Shown: positions 24,284 to 31,263 of the stretch, piece by piece
How the letters are laid out: every line of letters starts with the position of its first letter
Numbering within the stretch: the first letter of the stretch is position 1
Assembly (NCBI GenBank): GCA_944412495.1
Contig: CALYBL010000035.1
Coordinates: 1-64,000, forward strand
Direction of reading: 5' to 3'
Length of the DNA: 64,000 nt
DNA from: an uncultured Clostridia bacterium
Lineage (GTDB): Bacteria > Bacillota > Clostridia > Oscillospirales > Acutalibacteraceae
Translations under genes and position numbers: made by a program
The notes under the pieces: generated by a model
The model's database searches: none
What the model was told of the DNA's origin: nothing
Seen by the model: only the letters and a program-made list of their open reading frames with translations

Positions 24284-25159
24284 ATGGATAAACATATTCA
24301 AGCTGTTAATCTGCCGAAAATATCCGCCATTTACTATGCCTTGCTGCAATGCGGATATGACTTTTATGCATTTGAAAAGGACGCCGGCCTTGTGAAAAAG
24401 GTTGAGACGTTTCGTGTAGAGCTGACTGACTTTCCCAATCTGTTTTTTTCAGAGGCTAAACAAAACACCTGCGAGGTATACCCGTATTGGCCGCGGGCTG
24501 CCATGCTGGAATCTGCAGCATTTTACATTGATTGCAATAATATGCAGTTTAGAAATTTTGAGGCTTATCGGAACTACATTATGTCTGCCGGAAATATATC
24601 TGAGGCTGAGCGAAATCAGTCGTTTTGGCAATGGCTTGAAGGATTTCCCGCCGCGTTAAAAGCCGTTTTTGACAGCAAGGAATTTCAGGCTTATCTCAGG
24701 TGGGAAAACGAATGGATTGAGCAGCAAAATCTCGTTTGGAAAAATGATTTAGACCGTATTAAAGAGCTTTTGGATATTTGCGTAAGAAGCCGTCTTTCAC
24801 CTATACAGGAGGTGTGCGTTGTTCTGAATCCAATAAAATGCGCTTATTCTGCGGATTATCACATTGACGGCAGTCGATGGTTTTACTGCTCCGGGATATT
24901 CAGCCCGGCATCCGTCGTGCATGAGTTCCTTCACCATATTGTTCATCCGTTTGTCTCTGAATATAAAGAGACAATTCTGAAACACCGTATGCCGTTATCT
25001 GATATCGACAGCTCATATTATCTTGCCAATGATGAATATGGAAAATTAAACGCTTTTGAAGAATATATTGTGCGTAAGCTTACCAACACAGCAATGGCAG
25101 AAAATTTTCCGTCTGATATTAGCTTATACATTAATCAAATATTAAATGATTTATCTTGA
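24284..25159 (+). CDS. Uncharacterised protein with HExxH zinc-protease motif
   Basis: A 291-residue cytoplasmic protein of no family I recognise. Around residue 211 it has PASVVHEFLHHIVHPF, in which H-E-F-L-H is a canonical HExxH zinc site. About 50 residues later FEEYIVRKL offers Glu residues that could be the third ligand, as in gluzincins. The N-terminal half is mixed alpha/beta and rich in aromatic residues (YPYWPRAAMLESAAFYIDC). There is no signal peptide, so it acts inside the cell if it is a peptidase. The ATG at 24284 has GAGGA about 5 bases upstream; the ATG at 24272 is also possible. It is a single gene with no informative partner. Confidence 0.6.
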   Translation: MDKHIQAVNLPKISAIYYALLQCGYDFYAFEKDAGLVKKVETFRVELTDFPNLFFSEAKQNTCEVYPYWPRAAMLESAAFYIDCNNMQFRNFEAYRNYIMSAGNISEAERNQSFWQWLEGFPAALKAVFDSKEFQAYLRWENEWIEQQNLVWKNDLDRIKELLDICVRSRLSPIQEVCVVLNPIKCAYSADYHIDGSRWFYCSGIFSPASVVHEFLHHIVHPFVSEYKETILKHRMPLSDIDSSYYLANDEYGKLNAFEEYIVRKLTNTAMAENFPSDISLYINQILNDLS

Positions 25160-25215
25160 GAGCAAATCATCGCTTTATCAACGGCTTAGTCTGGCGTATA
25201 ATAAAAGAAAGAGTT

Positions 25216-25240
25216 TGCCGTCCGAACGGTCAGGACGGCA
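25216..25240 (+). other. Hairpin next to the start of the following gene
   Basis: TGCCGTCC (25216-25223) and GGACGGCA (25233-25240) form a perfect 8-bp stem with a 9-base loop. It ends 12 bases before the ATG at 25253 and abuts the GGGTG that would serve as ribosome binding site. There is no U tract, so it is not a standard terminator. Confidence 0.5.
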
Positions 25241-25252
25241 GGGTGACAACAC

Positions 25253-25570
25253 ATGACAATAACTGTAAATGAAAATTCAGTATGGTATCACGGGTCGGAC
25301 AAAAGGCTCGATATCCTGAGGGCCGGCAGCACAATTACCGTCTGGCGTGAGCTGGCGGAGGCTTTTTCGCATAAGCCTACGCAGCTGATCTTTGACGATG
25401 ACGGAAAAATCGAGCATAACGGCGTCAAAGAGGGGTATCTGTATATTATAGATGAGCATATTGATATTAATAATGACATATACCGGCATCCGAACAGCAC
25501 AATGGATGAGAACGCCGAGTTTCTGACGAAAAGGCCGCTGAAGCTCAGGCTCATTGCTCAGCTTCAGTGA
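25253..25570 (+). CDS. Small protein, possibly Arr-like ADP-ribosyltransferase fold
   Basis: A 105-residue cytoplasmic protein. The start VWYHGSDKRLDILRAGSTIT and the end NAEFLTKRPLKLRLIAQL faintly recall the rifampin ADP-ribosyltransferase (Arr) layout: an HG(S/T) near the N-terminus, a central YLYIIDE strand, and a closing E/R-P-L-K/R strand. The similarity is too weak to claim activity. The ATG at 25253 has only a poor ribosome binding site (AGGGTG), directly after an 8-bp hairpin that could limit translation. It lies between the HExxH protein and Hsp33 with no sign of an operon. Confidence 0.4.
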   Translation: MTITVNENSVWYHGSDKRLDILRAGSTITVWRELAEAFSHKPTQLIFDDDGKIEHNGVKEGYLYIIDEHIDINNDIYRHPNSTMDENAEFLTKRPLKLRLIAQLQ

Positions 25571-25669
25571 AGATATAACGCAGCTTGCACAGCACTTGGC
25601 ATATACGAATGCATATGCGTGCGGCACGGAAATATCAAAAAGCATATTTAAAAGAGAAAGGACATATAA

Positions 25670-26548
25670 ATGGGAAGGCTCATAAGATGCATAACCTCAG
25701 ACAGCATGGTGATGGCGCATGCGATAGACAGCACCGACATCGTGTCCAAAATGGAGCAGATACACAAAACGTCGGCGGTGATGACTGCGGCGGGCGGCCG
25801 CCTTATAACGGCGGCGTCGCTCATGGGCAGCGACCTTAAAGACGCTGATGCCAGCCTTACGCTGCGCATAGCGATGAACGACGGCCCGTCCGGCACGCTT
25901 ATTGCGGTATCAGACAGCGACGGCAATTCGAGGATTTATGTTGAAAACCCGGTGGTGGAGATTCCGCTCAACTCTGCCGGCAAGCTTGATGTTTCGGGCG
26001 CAATAGGCAGAGGCGGTGTGCTGTATGTAATAAAGGACTTCGGCAGCGGTCAGCCTTACAATGGGCTTATAAACCTTGAGTCCGGGGAGATTGCGGAAGA
26101 CATTGCCGCCTATTTTGCCAAAAGCGAGCAGATACCTACGGTATGTGCGCTCGGCGTGCTGGTCAATCCGGACCTGACGGTAAAGGCGGCGGGCGGATAT
26201 ATACTTCAGCTGCTGCCGGGCGCCGCCGACGAGTGTATATCAAAGGTAGAGGACGGCATAAAAAGCATTGAGCCTATGACCGATATGCTGTCACAGGGAC
26301 TGACCCTCGAGGATATAATAAAGAGGGTACTGAAAAATTTTGAAACAGAGGTTTTGGAGGAGACACGGCCGCAGTATAAATGCAACTGCAGCCGCCAGCG
26401 CGTTTTAAACGCGCTGATGAGTATGGGAAGGGAAGACCTTGAAGAATTGGCAAATGATGAAAATGTCAATGTTAAATGCCATTTCTGTGATAAGGAATAT
26501 GACTTTTCTCCGGCTGAAATAAGAAAAATTATTTCGAGAAAAATGTAA
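25670..26548 (+). CDS. hslO: Hsp33 redox-regulated chaperone
   Basis: A 292-residue cytoplasmic chaperone that becomes active on oxidation and unfolding. The N-terminal core runs from LIRCITSDSMVMAHAIDSTD, with GRLITAASLMGSDLK and GGVLYVIKDFG. The C-terminal zinc switch has its four cysteines: KCNCSRQRV and VKCHFCDKEYDF (C-x-C and C-x-x-C). Length is typical. The ATG has AAAGGA 8 bases upstream. It is followed at once by the tRNA cluster, without a clear terminator between. Confidence 0.95.
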   Translation: MGRLIRCITSDSMVMAHAIDSTDIVSKMEQIHKTSAVMTAAGGRLITAASLMGSDLKDADASLTLRIAMNDGPSGTLIAVSDSDGNSRIYVENPVVEIPLNSAGKLDVSGAIGRGGVLYVIKDFGSGQPYNGLINLESGEIAEDIAAYFAKSEQIPTVCALGVLVNPDLTVKAAGGYILQLLPGAADECISKVEDGIKSIEPMTDMLSQGLTLEDIIKRVLKNFETEVLEETRPQYKCNCSRQRVLNALMSMGREDLEELANDENVNVKCHFCDKEYDFSPAEIRKIISRKM

Positions 26549-26629
26549 TTTCTTATTGACAAGACGGGCTTCATATAGTAAAATACTATTCGTCGCTTGG
26601 CTATTGATTGAAGCGCAGTCGTGTTTTTA

Positions 26630-26705
26630 GGGAGCATAGCTCAGCTGGGAGAGCATCTGCCTTACAAGCAGGGGGTCACAGGTTCGAGCCCTGTTGTTCC
26701 CACCA
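26630..26705 (+). tRNA. tRNA-Val (anticodon TAC)
   Basis: 76 bases with CCA. The acceptor GGGAGCA pairs with TGTTCCC, and the anticodon arm is TCTGC-CTTACAA-GCAGG. It is first in a run of five tRNA genes. Confidence 0.95.
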
Positions 26706-26710
26706 CCGAT

Positions 26711-26787
26711 GGCCTGGTAGTTCAGTTGGTTAGAACGCTAGCCTGTCACGCTAGAGGTCGTGGGTTCGAGCCCCATCCAGGTCGCCA
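26711..26787 (+). tRNA. tRNA-Asp (anticodon GTC)
   Basis: 77 bases with CCA. The acceptor GGCCTGG pairs with CCAGGTC, and the anticodon arm is CTAGC-CTGTCAC-GCTAG. Five bases after tRNA-Val. Confidence 0.95.
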
Positions 26788-26792
26788 TACTT

Positions 26793-26868
26793 GCCTCTGT
26801 AGCTCAGTCGGTAGAGCAGTGGACTGAAAATCCACGTGTCGCTGGTTCGATTCCGGCCGGAGGCACCA
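26793..26868 (+). tRNA. tRNA-Phe (anticodon GAA)
   Basis: 76 bases with CCA. The acceptor GCCTCTG pairs with CCGGAGGC, with a mismatch near the base of the stem. The anticodon arm is GTGGA-CTGAAAA-TCCAC. Confidence 0.95.
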
Positions 26869-26874
26869 AAGAGT

Positions 26875-26950
26875 GCGGATTTAGCTCATCTGGTAGAGCG
26901 CCACCTTGCCAAGGTGGAGGTAGCGAGTTCGAGCCTCGTAATCCGCTCCA
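26875..26950 (+). tRNA. tRNA-Gly (anticodon GCC)
   Basis: 76 bases with CCA. The acceptor GCGGATT pairs with AATCCGC, and the anticodon arm is CCACC-TTGCCAA-GGTGG. Confidence 0.95.
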
Positions 26951-26956
26951 GAATTT

Positions 26957-27002
26957 TAAGGACGCTTAAAATAAGCTTAGTGCTTAATCTTAAGCGTCCT
27001 TA
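26957..27002 (+). other. 13-bp hairpin between tRNA-Gly and tRNA-Cys
   Basis: TAAGGACGCTTAA (26957-26969) and its exact reverse complement (26990-27002), with a 20-base loop and no U tract. It is probably a processing or stability element within the tRNA transcript, or a weak internal terminator. Confidence 0.6.
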
Positions 27003-27010
27003 ATAGATAA

Positions 27011-27085
<75 letters not shown>

Positions 27086-27120
27086 ATCCGGAACGGGCTG
27101 AGCTCGTTCCGGATTTTTTC
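27086..27120 (+). terminator. Rho-independent terminator of the tRNA cluster
   Basis: ATCCGGAACG (27086-27095) and CGTTCCGGAT (27105-27114), followed by TTTTTT. Confidence 0.9.
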
Positions 27121-27159
27121 GTTTAAGCAAGAGAAAACTGCTTGTTTTATCAGGGGCAG

Positions 27160-27425
27160 ATAAAAGGGTCTTGGCCAAAGACAATGTCAAAGAATCGCAC
27201 AGCTATCAAAAGAGAAAGGAGCCGGTCACCTCATAGGTACACGGAATTTTCTGCGTGAGGTGTTCTGCTTAAAGAGATAAACTGGAAAATCAAAGAAAAC
27301 TGGTTTACCAGCAGCAGAGCAAGCGATGCGATGGTAAACCCTAAGTACCCCGTCCGGCGGTCAGCGAGTACGGATCCTGCCGACGTCTTTACAAACCGCT
27401 GGTTTGCTGGCGGTTTTGATTTTTA
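27160..27425 (+). ncRNA. Unidentified structured element, copy A (second copy at 53455-53720)
   Basis: About 265 bases without coding potential, sharing a nearly identical core (27229-27329) with 53522-53622. The core holds the stem CACCTCA/TGAGGTG around ACACGGAA..TTTCTGCG, then the conserved single strand CTTAAAGAGATAA, and the hairpin CTGGTTTACCAG followed by CAGCAGAGCAAGCGATGC. The 3' arm has a GGCGG-TCAGC..GATC-CTGCCG hairpin and ends with AAACCGC (27392-27398), loop, GCGGTTT (27409-27415), TTGATTTTT, which looks like a terminator and sets the strand. The differences between the copies keep several pairs in the 3' arm. It follows the tRNA terminator by about 40 bases. I do not recognise the family; raiA-type and other large Clostridial RNAs should be compared. 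Confidence 0.6.
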
Positions 27426-27798
27426 ACGAAAAATCACTCGTTAAGCTATCTTATCTGTTTCCTTGCGATGCCCGGCTCTGCCAGCAGCATTAATTTAATA
27501 CGCCTTGCCAATAGCGGCCGCACCGTCAGATTCACGCTGTGCCCGCCGTGACGGTGCCCGGACATGTTGCCGCTTTTTCCGCAGGACGTCTGGTTCGGCT
27601 CACTTGTTTATTTGCAGGCAAATCCGTTTGCGGCTCTCTGCCGCTGCTAACTTTTTGCAGGTGCAAGCAGTAGCTGAGATATTTTTATTCCGGCAGTCCC
27701 TGCACCGCCGCGAGAGCTGCGACGCGCAAAATGTGTGTCCGGACTCTTTTGCTATTAAAAATTCCGGGATGCCCGTTTTTATGAGAACAACAAAGAAA
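27426..27798. other. Intergenic region, no gene seen
   Basis: About 370 bases. It begins with a small dyad, TTAACGA (27423-27429) and TCGTTAA (27438-27444). A long plus-strand frame crossing here runs antisense over the RHH gene and lacks a ribosome binding site, so I discount it. Confidence 0.5.
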
Positions 27799-27820
27799 AA
27801 TGAGCCGATATCGGCTCATT
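27799..27820. terminator. Palindromic terminator overlapping the RHH stop codon
   Basis: AATGAGCCGATATCGGCTCATT is a perfect 22-base palindrome with a T-rich flank on both sides (TTTTTATTTT on plus; TTTCTTTG on minus). The RHH stop codon lies inside it. Confidence 0.8.
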
Positions 27821-27968
27821 TTTTATTTTCAATATTTTTTATATGCTCTTTTAAAATGATGTTAATATACTGCGATAGGGAGCGGTCGTCCTTTTCCGCT
27901 TCAAGTCTGGCTTTTTCAAGAATATCGCTGTCAATGGTTATGCTTATCTTTTCTTTTAAAGGCTTCAT
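27816..27968 (-). CDS. Small ribbon-helix-helix DNA-binding protein
   Basis: A 50-residue protein. Its sequence starts MKPLKEKISITIDSDIL, continues with an E/K-rich helix, and has DDRSLSQYINIILKEHI. This is the ribbon-helix-helix layout: a basic/hydrophobic beta strand (KISITID), helix A, a turn with S-x-S, and helix B. Such proteins bind as dimers to short direct or inverted repeats and often repress their own promoter or serve as antitoxins. GGGGTGAG lies 3-9 bases before the ATG. The gene is divergent from the zinc-ribbon gene at 28079; the region between carries three exact-spaced 10-bp direct repeats over a promoter. No toxin partner is visible on the minus strand. Confidence 0.85.
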   Translation of the reverse strand: MKPLKEKISITIDSDILEKARLEAEKDDRSLSQYINIILKEHIKNIENKK

Positions 27969-28014
27969 TTTCTCACCCCGTAAAACCAATTATACAAGAT
28001 TGTCATATTTAGTA

Positions 28015-28049
28015 TTGACAAGTAGGATAAAGTATGATAAAGTAGGATT
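28015..28049 (+). promoter_or_regulatory. Promoter overlapped by three 10-bp direct repeats (probable RHH operator)
   Basis: TTGACA (28015-28020) with a weak -10, TAAAGT (28038-28043), at 17-base spacing. Three head-to-tail units AAGTAGGATA (28020-28029), AAGTATGATA (28030-28039) and AAGTAGGATT (28040-28049) fill the spacer and -10. One-turn spacing is what RHH dimers bind cooperatively. Confidence 0.7.
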
Positions 28050-28078
28050 AAAATATTTTAGGATACGGAGGGTGCAAA

Positions 28079-28522
28079 ATGAAATTTTGTTCAAAATGCG
28101 GGAAAGAGCTTATGGACGAGGCCGTTGTCTGCCCGAACTGCGGTTGTGCCGTTGAAATCGGAAAGGATAAGGCGCCGGAGGTGTCTTACGATCAAGCGGT
28201 AAAGGGAGCTTTCACAACAAACATAATCAGCGCTGTTGTTATAGTATTGGGCGTCATTCTTGGATTTTTTGTGAGTATATTGCTTGGCGCGGTGCTGATT
28301 TTGGCAGCAGAGCTTATCGCTCTTATACCAAACACAAAGGTACAGAAGGCCCTTAAGAAGAACGGATTAAAAAGCGCCGACAAAAAAGAAAAGAAAGCTA
28401 TCATTAAAGATTTAAAAGCCAAAAATCCGGCATATAAATTTTCAATGATATTGGCGGTTGCAGCGCTGATACTTCTCATTCTTCTTTTGGCTTGTCCCTA
28501 CTTTTTAGCATTGTTTATTTAG
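28079..28522 (+). CDS. Zinc-ribbon membrane protein
   Basis: A 147-residue protein. Residues 1-25 form a zinc ribbon, KFCSKCGKEL..VVCPNCGCAV (two C-x-x-C pairs). A linker leads to two hydrophobic segments at about 45-75 (NIISAVVIVLGVILGFFVSI and following), a basic cytoplasmic-type stretch (KKNGLKSADKKEKKAIIK), and a C-terminal helix (SMILAVAALILLILLLACPY). The ribbon should be cytoplasmic. The function is unknown; related proteins are common in Clostridia as small envelope or stress proteins. CGGAGGG precedes the ATG. It sits under a promoter overlapped by probable RHH repressor sites and is followed after 8 bases by a second zinc-ribbon protein, so they form an operon. Confidence 0.75.
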   Translation: MKFCSKCGKELMDEAVVCPNCGCAVEIGKDKAPEVSYDQAVKGAFTTNIISAVVIVLGVILGFFVSILLGAVLILAAELIALIPNTKVQKALKKNGLKSADKKEKKAIIKDLKAKNPAYKFSMILAVAALILLILLLACPYFLALFI

Positions 28523-28530
28523 GTGATACC

Positions 28531-28989
28531 ATGAAGTACTGTACGCATTGCGGGAATGAATTGCTTGACGAAGCGGTAATCTGCATGAAATGCGGATGCG
28601 CTGCCGGCGCTCAAAAAGCGCAGTCGGCATATCTTTTTGCGGACAATAATTCAGCATTGCTGGATACTCTATCGCAAAGGATTAAAATAAACGGGATTAT
28701 TTGGCTTGTAATAGGCATATTGCAAATAGCCGGCGGTATTTTTATAAATTGGATTTTGCTTATACCGGGTGTTCTAAACATCATTTCTTCTGTCAATGAT
28801 ATAAATTACAGCAAAACATTATTAGAAGACCCAACGGGAATTATCAAAAGATTTGAACCGCTGACAGGACCTATAATAACGTTAGTTTATAATTTGATCA
28901 TCGGCGGTGTTATAGGCGTTATTGGTTCAATATACTATTTTATTGCAATAAGAAGCTTTGTTATGGAAAACAAAAGCAGCTTTGCTTAA
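28531..28989 (+). CDS. Second zinc-ribbon membrane protein
   Basis: A 152-residue protein with the same plan as its neighbour: KYCTHCGNELLDEAVICMKCGCA at the N-terminus (zinc ribbon), then an amphipathic region and two long hydrophobic segments (INGIIWLVIGILQIAGGIFI with following residues, and IITLVYNLIIGGVIGVIGSI). Outside the ribbon it is not closely similar to the first protein. The ATG at 28531 has AGGTGA 7-8 bases upstream; the longer frame from TTG 28492 overlaps the previous gene and is rejected. It is probably co-transcribed with the gene at 28079 and controlled by the RHH protein. Its role is unknown. Confidence 0.75.
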   Translation: MKYCTHCGNELLDEAVICMKCGCAAGAQKAQSAYLFADNNSALLDTLSQRIKINGIIWLVIGILQIAGGIFINWILLIPGVLNIISSVNDINYSKTLLEDPTGIIKRFEPLTGPIITLVYNLIIGGVIGVIGSIYYFIAIRSFVMENKSSFA

Positions 28990-29045
28990 TACCTATAAAA
29001 ATACGGCTTAGATAGAGAGCATCTTGTTTTTACAAAAAACTAAAC

Positions 29046-29097
29046 GGGCATATCTCCATACGTGTACTTGCGTTCGGAGATATGCTCTTGCTTTTTC
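29046..29097 (+). terminator. Rho-independent terminator after the zinc-ribbon genes
   Basis: GGCATATCTCC (29047-29057) and GGAGATATGCTC (29076-29087), with one wobble pair, then TTGCTTTTTCG. Confidence 0.75.
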
Positions 29098-29264
29098 GCA
29101 AATGTCCAGGTGTTTTGGCAGAGAAAATTTGTCGGATATTGAAGGCCGTCGTCGGTACTGTATGAAGCCGGTATTATACTTGATGTCGCCGCGTGTCGGT
29201 TCTTTGCACGGCGGTTTAGGAGGGCGTGTATCTGCTATTTAGATAACAGTAAAAATATTACATA

Positions 29265-29293
29265 TTGAAATGCGCCTGATATTGTGGTAAAAT
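29265..29293 (+). promoter_or_regulatory. Sigma-A promoter of the hyd maturation genes
   Basis: TTGAAA (29265-29270), 17 bases, TAAAAT (29288-29293). Transcription would start near 29300, leaving about 180 nt of leader before the first gene. Confidence 0.65.
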
Positions 29294-29344
29294 TCTAAGG
29301 CGATATAAAAGTAATATAAAGGCTCCTGACGCCGAAATTTTTTT

Positions 29345-29414
29345 GAGGTGAAAGCTGCGGAATATATTTATGTGTTTTTACGTCCGCACCTCTTGGCGCG
29401 GATTTTTCTTTTTC
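29345..29414 (+). promoter_or_regulatory. Possible attenuator in the hyd leader
   Basis: A terminator hairpin can form from TCCGC-A-CC (29383-29390), loop TCTT, GG-C-GCGGA (29395-29402), followed by TTTTTCTTTTTC. The same 5' arm is exactly complementary to an upstream segment: GAGGT (29345-29349) with ACCTC (29388-29392), and GCGG (29357-29360) with CCGC (29384-29387). The two structures exclude each other, as in an attenuator or riboswitch. I do not recognise an aptamer. Confidence 0.5.
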
Positions 29415-29478
29415 AGCGGCCGCGGCAAAAACGAATTCGTCTGTTTTAAGAGCCTGAATATTTTGGAGGGAAGCATAT

Positions 29479-29730
29479 ATGGATACAAGGATAGCGCTGA
29501 TAAGCATCATAGTGACCGACCCCGAATCGGTGGACAGCCTGAATGCCCTGCTGCACGATTACCGCGATTTTATAATAGGGCGTATGGGCATACCGTACCA
29601 CAAGCGCGGAGTGAACATAATAAGCGTCGCCGTCGACGCGCCGCAGGAGACCACCTCCGCGCTTTCCGGCAAGATTGGCAGGCTTGACGGCGTGTTTACA
29701 AAAACCGTATATGCCGACAGCAGAATATGA
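29479..29730 (+). CDS. TM1266-family putative regulator of the iron-only hydrogenase system
   Basis: An 83-residue protein of the TM1266 family, an ACT/NikR-C-like ferredoxin fold that accompanies [FeFe]-hydrogenase maturation genes. Family features are RIALISIIVTDPESVDSLN, LLHDYRDFIIGRMGIPYHKRG and VNIISVAVDAPQETTSALSGK. It has no DNA-binding domain; its regulatory role is proposed from gene context in the family. GGAGGG precedes the ATG. Its stop overlaps the hydE start in ATGA (29727-29730), so they are translationally coupled. Confidence 0.93.
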   Translation: MDTRIALISIIVTDPESVDSLNALLHDYRDFIIGRMGIPYHKRGVNIISVAVDAPQETTSALSGKIGRLDGVFTKTVYADSRI

Positions 29731-30794
29731 CTTACGCGAATGAGCTTATATCCCGGCTGGCCTCGGCGCATGACCTTGAGGACAGCGAGCTGCTTTATCT
29801 GCTTAAAACCCGCAGCGACGAGACGGACGCGGCGCTGTGCTCGGCAGCGCGTGCCGAAACGGACAAAATATTCGGCCGCGCAGTGTATATACGCGGGCTG
29901 ATAGAGTTTACCAACATATGCAAGAACAACTGCTATTACTGCGGCATACGCAGGGAAAACGGCAATGTCGGGCGCTACCGCCTTGATAAGTCTTCTATTC
30001 TTGAATGCTGCCGCTCCGGCTATGAAGCCGGCTTTCGCACGTTCGTGCTTCAAGGCGGCGAGGACCCATATTATACGGATGACGTGCTGTGCGGCATAGT
30101 GTCGGGCATTAAGGAAAACTATCCCGACTGCGCCGTCACGCTGTCGGTGGGCGAGAGAAGCTATGAAAGCTATAAAAGGCTGTTTGACGCCGGCGCCGAC
30201 AGGTATCTTCTGCGGCACGAAACGGCAGACACAGGTCATTACCGCCGGCTGCACCCGCAGGATATGTCGTTTGAAAACCGCATGGACTGTCTGCAGGAGC
30301 TTAAAAGGATAGGCTATCAGACGGGCTGCGGATTTATGGTCGGCTCTCCCTATCAAACCGACGAGGACATTGTAAAGGATCTGCGCTTTATAAAAAGCTT
30401 TCAGCCGGAAATGGTCGGCATAGGCCCGTTTATACCGCACAGCGAGACTCCGTTCGCACATATGGAGCAGGGGAGCGCCGAAAAGACGGTGTTTTTGCTG
30501 TCCATAATAAGGCTGCTGCTGCCGATGGTACTTCTGCCTGCGACAACGGCGCTCGGCACGGCGGACAGGGACGGGCGCATAAACGGCATACTGCACGGAG
30601 CCAATGTCGTAATGCCCAATCTTTCGCCGCAAAACGTCCGCGCGCTTTACACGCTGTACGACAACAAGCTGTACTCCGGAGCCGAGGCTGCCGAATGCCG
30701 CGCACAGCTTGACGACAGCCTGAGACCGTATGGCTTTTATACCGTAGCAGCGCGCGGCGACAGCCCAATGACGCACCCTCTGTCATCCGGCTGA
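29727..30794 (+). CDS. hydE: [FeFe]-hydrogenase H-cluster radical SAM maturase HydE
   Basis: A 355-residue radical SAM enzyme that takes part in building the azadithiolate bridge of the H-cluster. The [4Fe-4S]-SAM motif is CKNNCYYCG (about residue 69), preceded by RGLIEFTNI. GGEDPYYTDD, VTLSVGERSYESYKRLFDAGADRYLLRHET and GCGFMVGSPYQTDEDIVKDL are family segments, and the end carries LLPATTALGT. The second, non-essential Fe-S site of some HydE proteins (three C-terminal Cys) is absent: only one Cys is seen near the end. It overlaps the TM1266-type gene. A decayed copy of its 3' portion follows at 30955-31175. Confidence 0.95.
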   Translation: MTYANELISRLASAHDLEDSELLYLLKTRSDETDAALCSAARAETDKIFGRAVYIRGLIEFTNICKNNCYYCGIRRENGNVGRYRLDKSSILECCRSGYEAGFRTFVLQGGEDPYYTDDVLCGIVSGIKENYPDCAVTLSVGERSYESYKRLFDAGADRYLLRHETADTGHYRRLHPQDMSFENRMDCLQELKRIGYQTGCGFMVGSPYQTDEDIVKDLRFIKSFQPEMVGIGPFIPHSETPFAHMEQGSAEKTVFLLSIIRLLLPMVLLPATTALGTADRDGRINGILHGANVVMPNLSPQNVRALYTLYDNKLYSGAEAAECRAQLDDSLRPYGFYTVAARGDSPMTHPLSSG

Positions 30795-30954
30795 CGAGAC
30801 TGTTGTTATCGCGGCATGCAGCGCAGCGAAGCCGTTTGCTGCCGGACGCACCGGCTGCACCCTTGCCGCCGGCGGATAAATATACCGCGGACCACAGCCT
30901 GCCGCGGCAGTGCTGACAAGAGCTGCCGTACCGAAAAGCCGCCTCCAAATCGGC

Positions 30955-31175
30955 GGCAAGACGGTATTTTTGCTGTCGATAATAAGACGGCCGCTGCCGC
31001 AGGTACTTCTGCCTGCGACACCGCCGCTCGGCACGGCGCAGGGACGGGCGCATAAACGGTATACTGCACGGAGCCAATGTCGTAATGCTAAGCCTTTTGC
31101 CGCAAAGAGTGTGCGCGCTTTACACGCTGTGCGGCAACAGGCTCTACTCCGACGCCAAAACGCCAAGAGCACACT
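30955..31175 (+). pseudogene. Degenerate duplicate of the hydE 3' region
   Basis: Bases 30959-31175 align with 30483-30700 inside hydE at high identity; for example GACGGGCGCATAAACGG, GGAGCCAATGTCGTAATG and TACTTCTGCCTGCGACA occur in both. A two-base deletion (GCGGACAGGG against GCGCAGGG) and other changes break the frame, and there is no ribosome binding site. The stretch 30795-30950, between the hydE stop and this fragment, shows no gene; its source is unclear. Confidence 0.88.
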
Positions 31176-31263
31176 ATTGTATATAACGCCCTAAGCGGCA
31201 TTAATATAGAATAAATTTGCTGACGGGAAAGAAGCGCTTACCCGAAAGAGAGGAAGATGTAAT

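Noticed and set aside
27160..27425. RNase P RNA, tmRNA, 6S RNA or SRP RNA
   Set aside because: Two copies 26 kb apart, and none of the conserved cores of those RNAs that I know (such as the tmRNA tRNA-like ends or the SRP GGAAG/AGCAGCA loops) is present.
27505..28155. A 216-residue plus-strand frame
   Set aside because: It runs antisense over the RHH gene and out of frame over the zinc-ribbon start, with no ribosome binding site and no family resemblance.
29559..30776. A 405-residue minus-strand frame opposite hydE
   Set aside because: hydE on the plus strand has every family motif; the minus frame is a GC-rich shadow.
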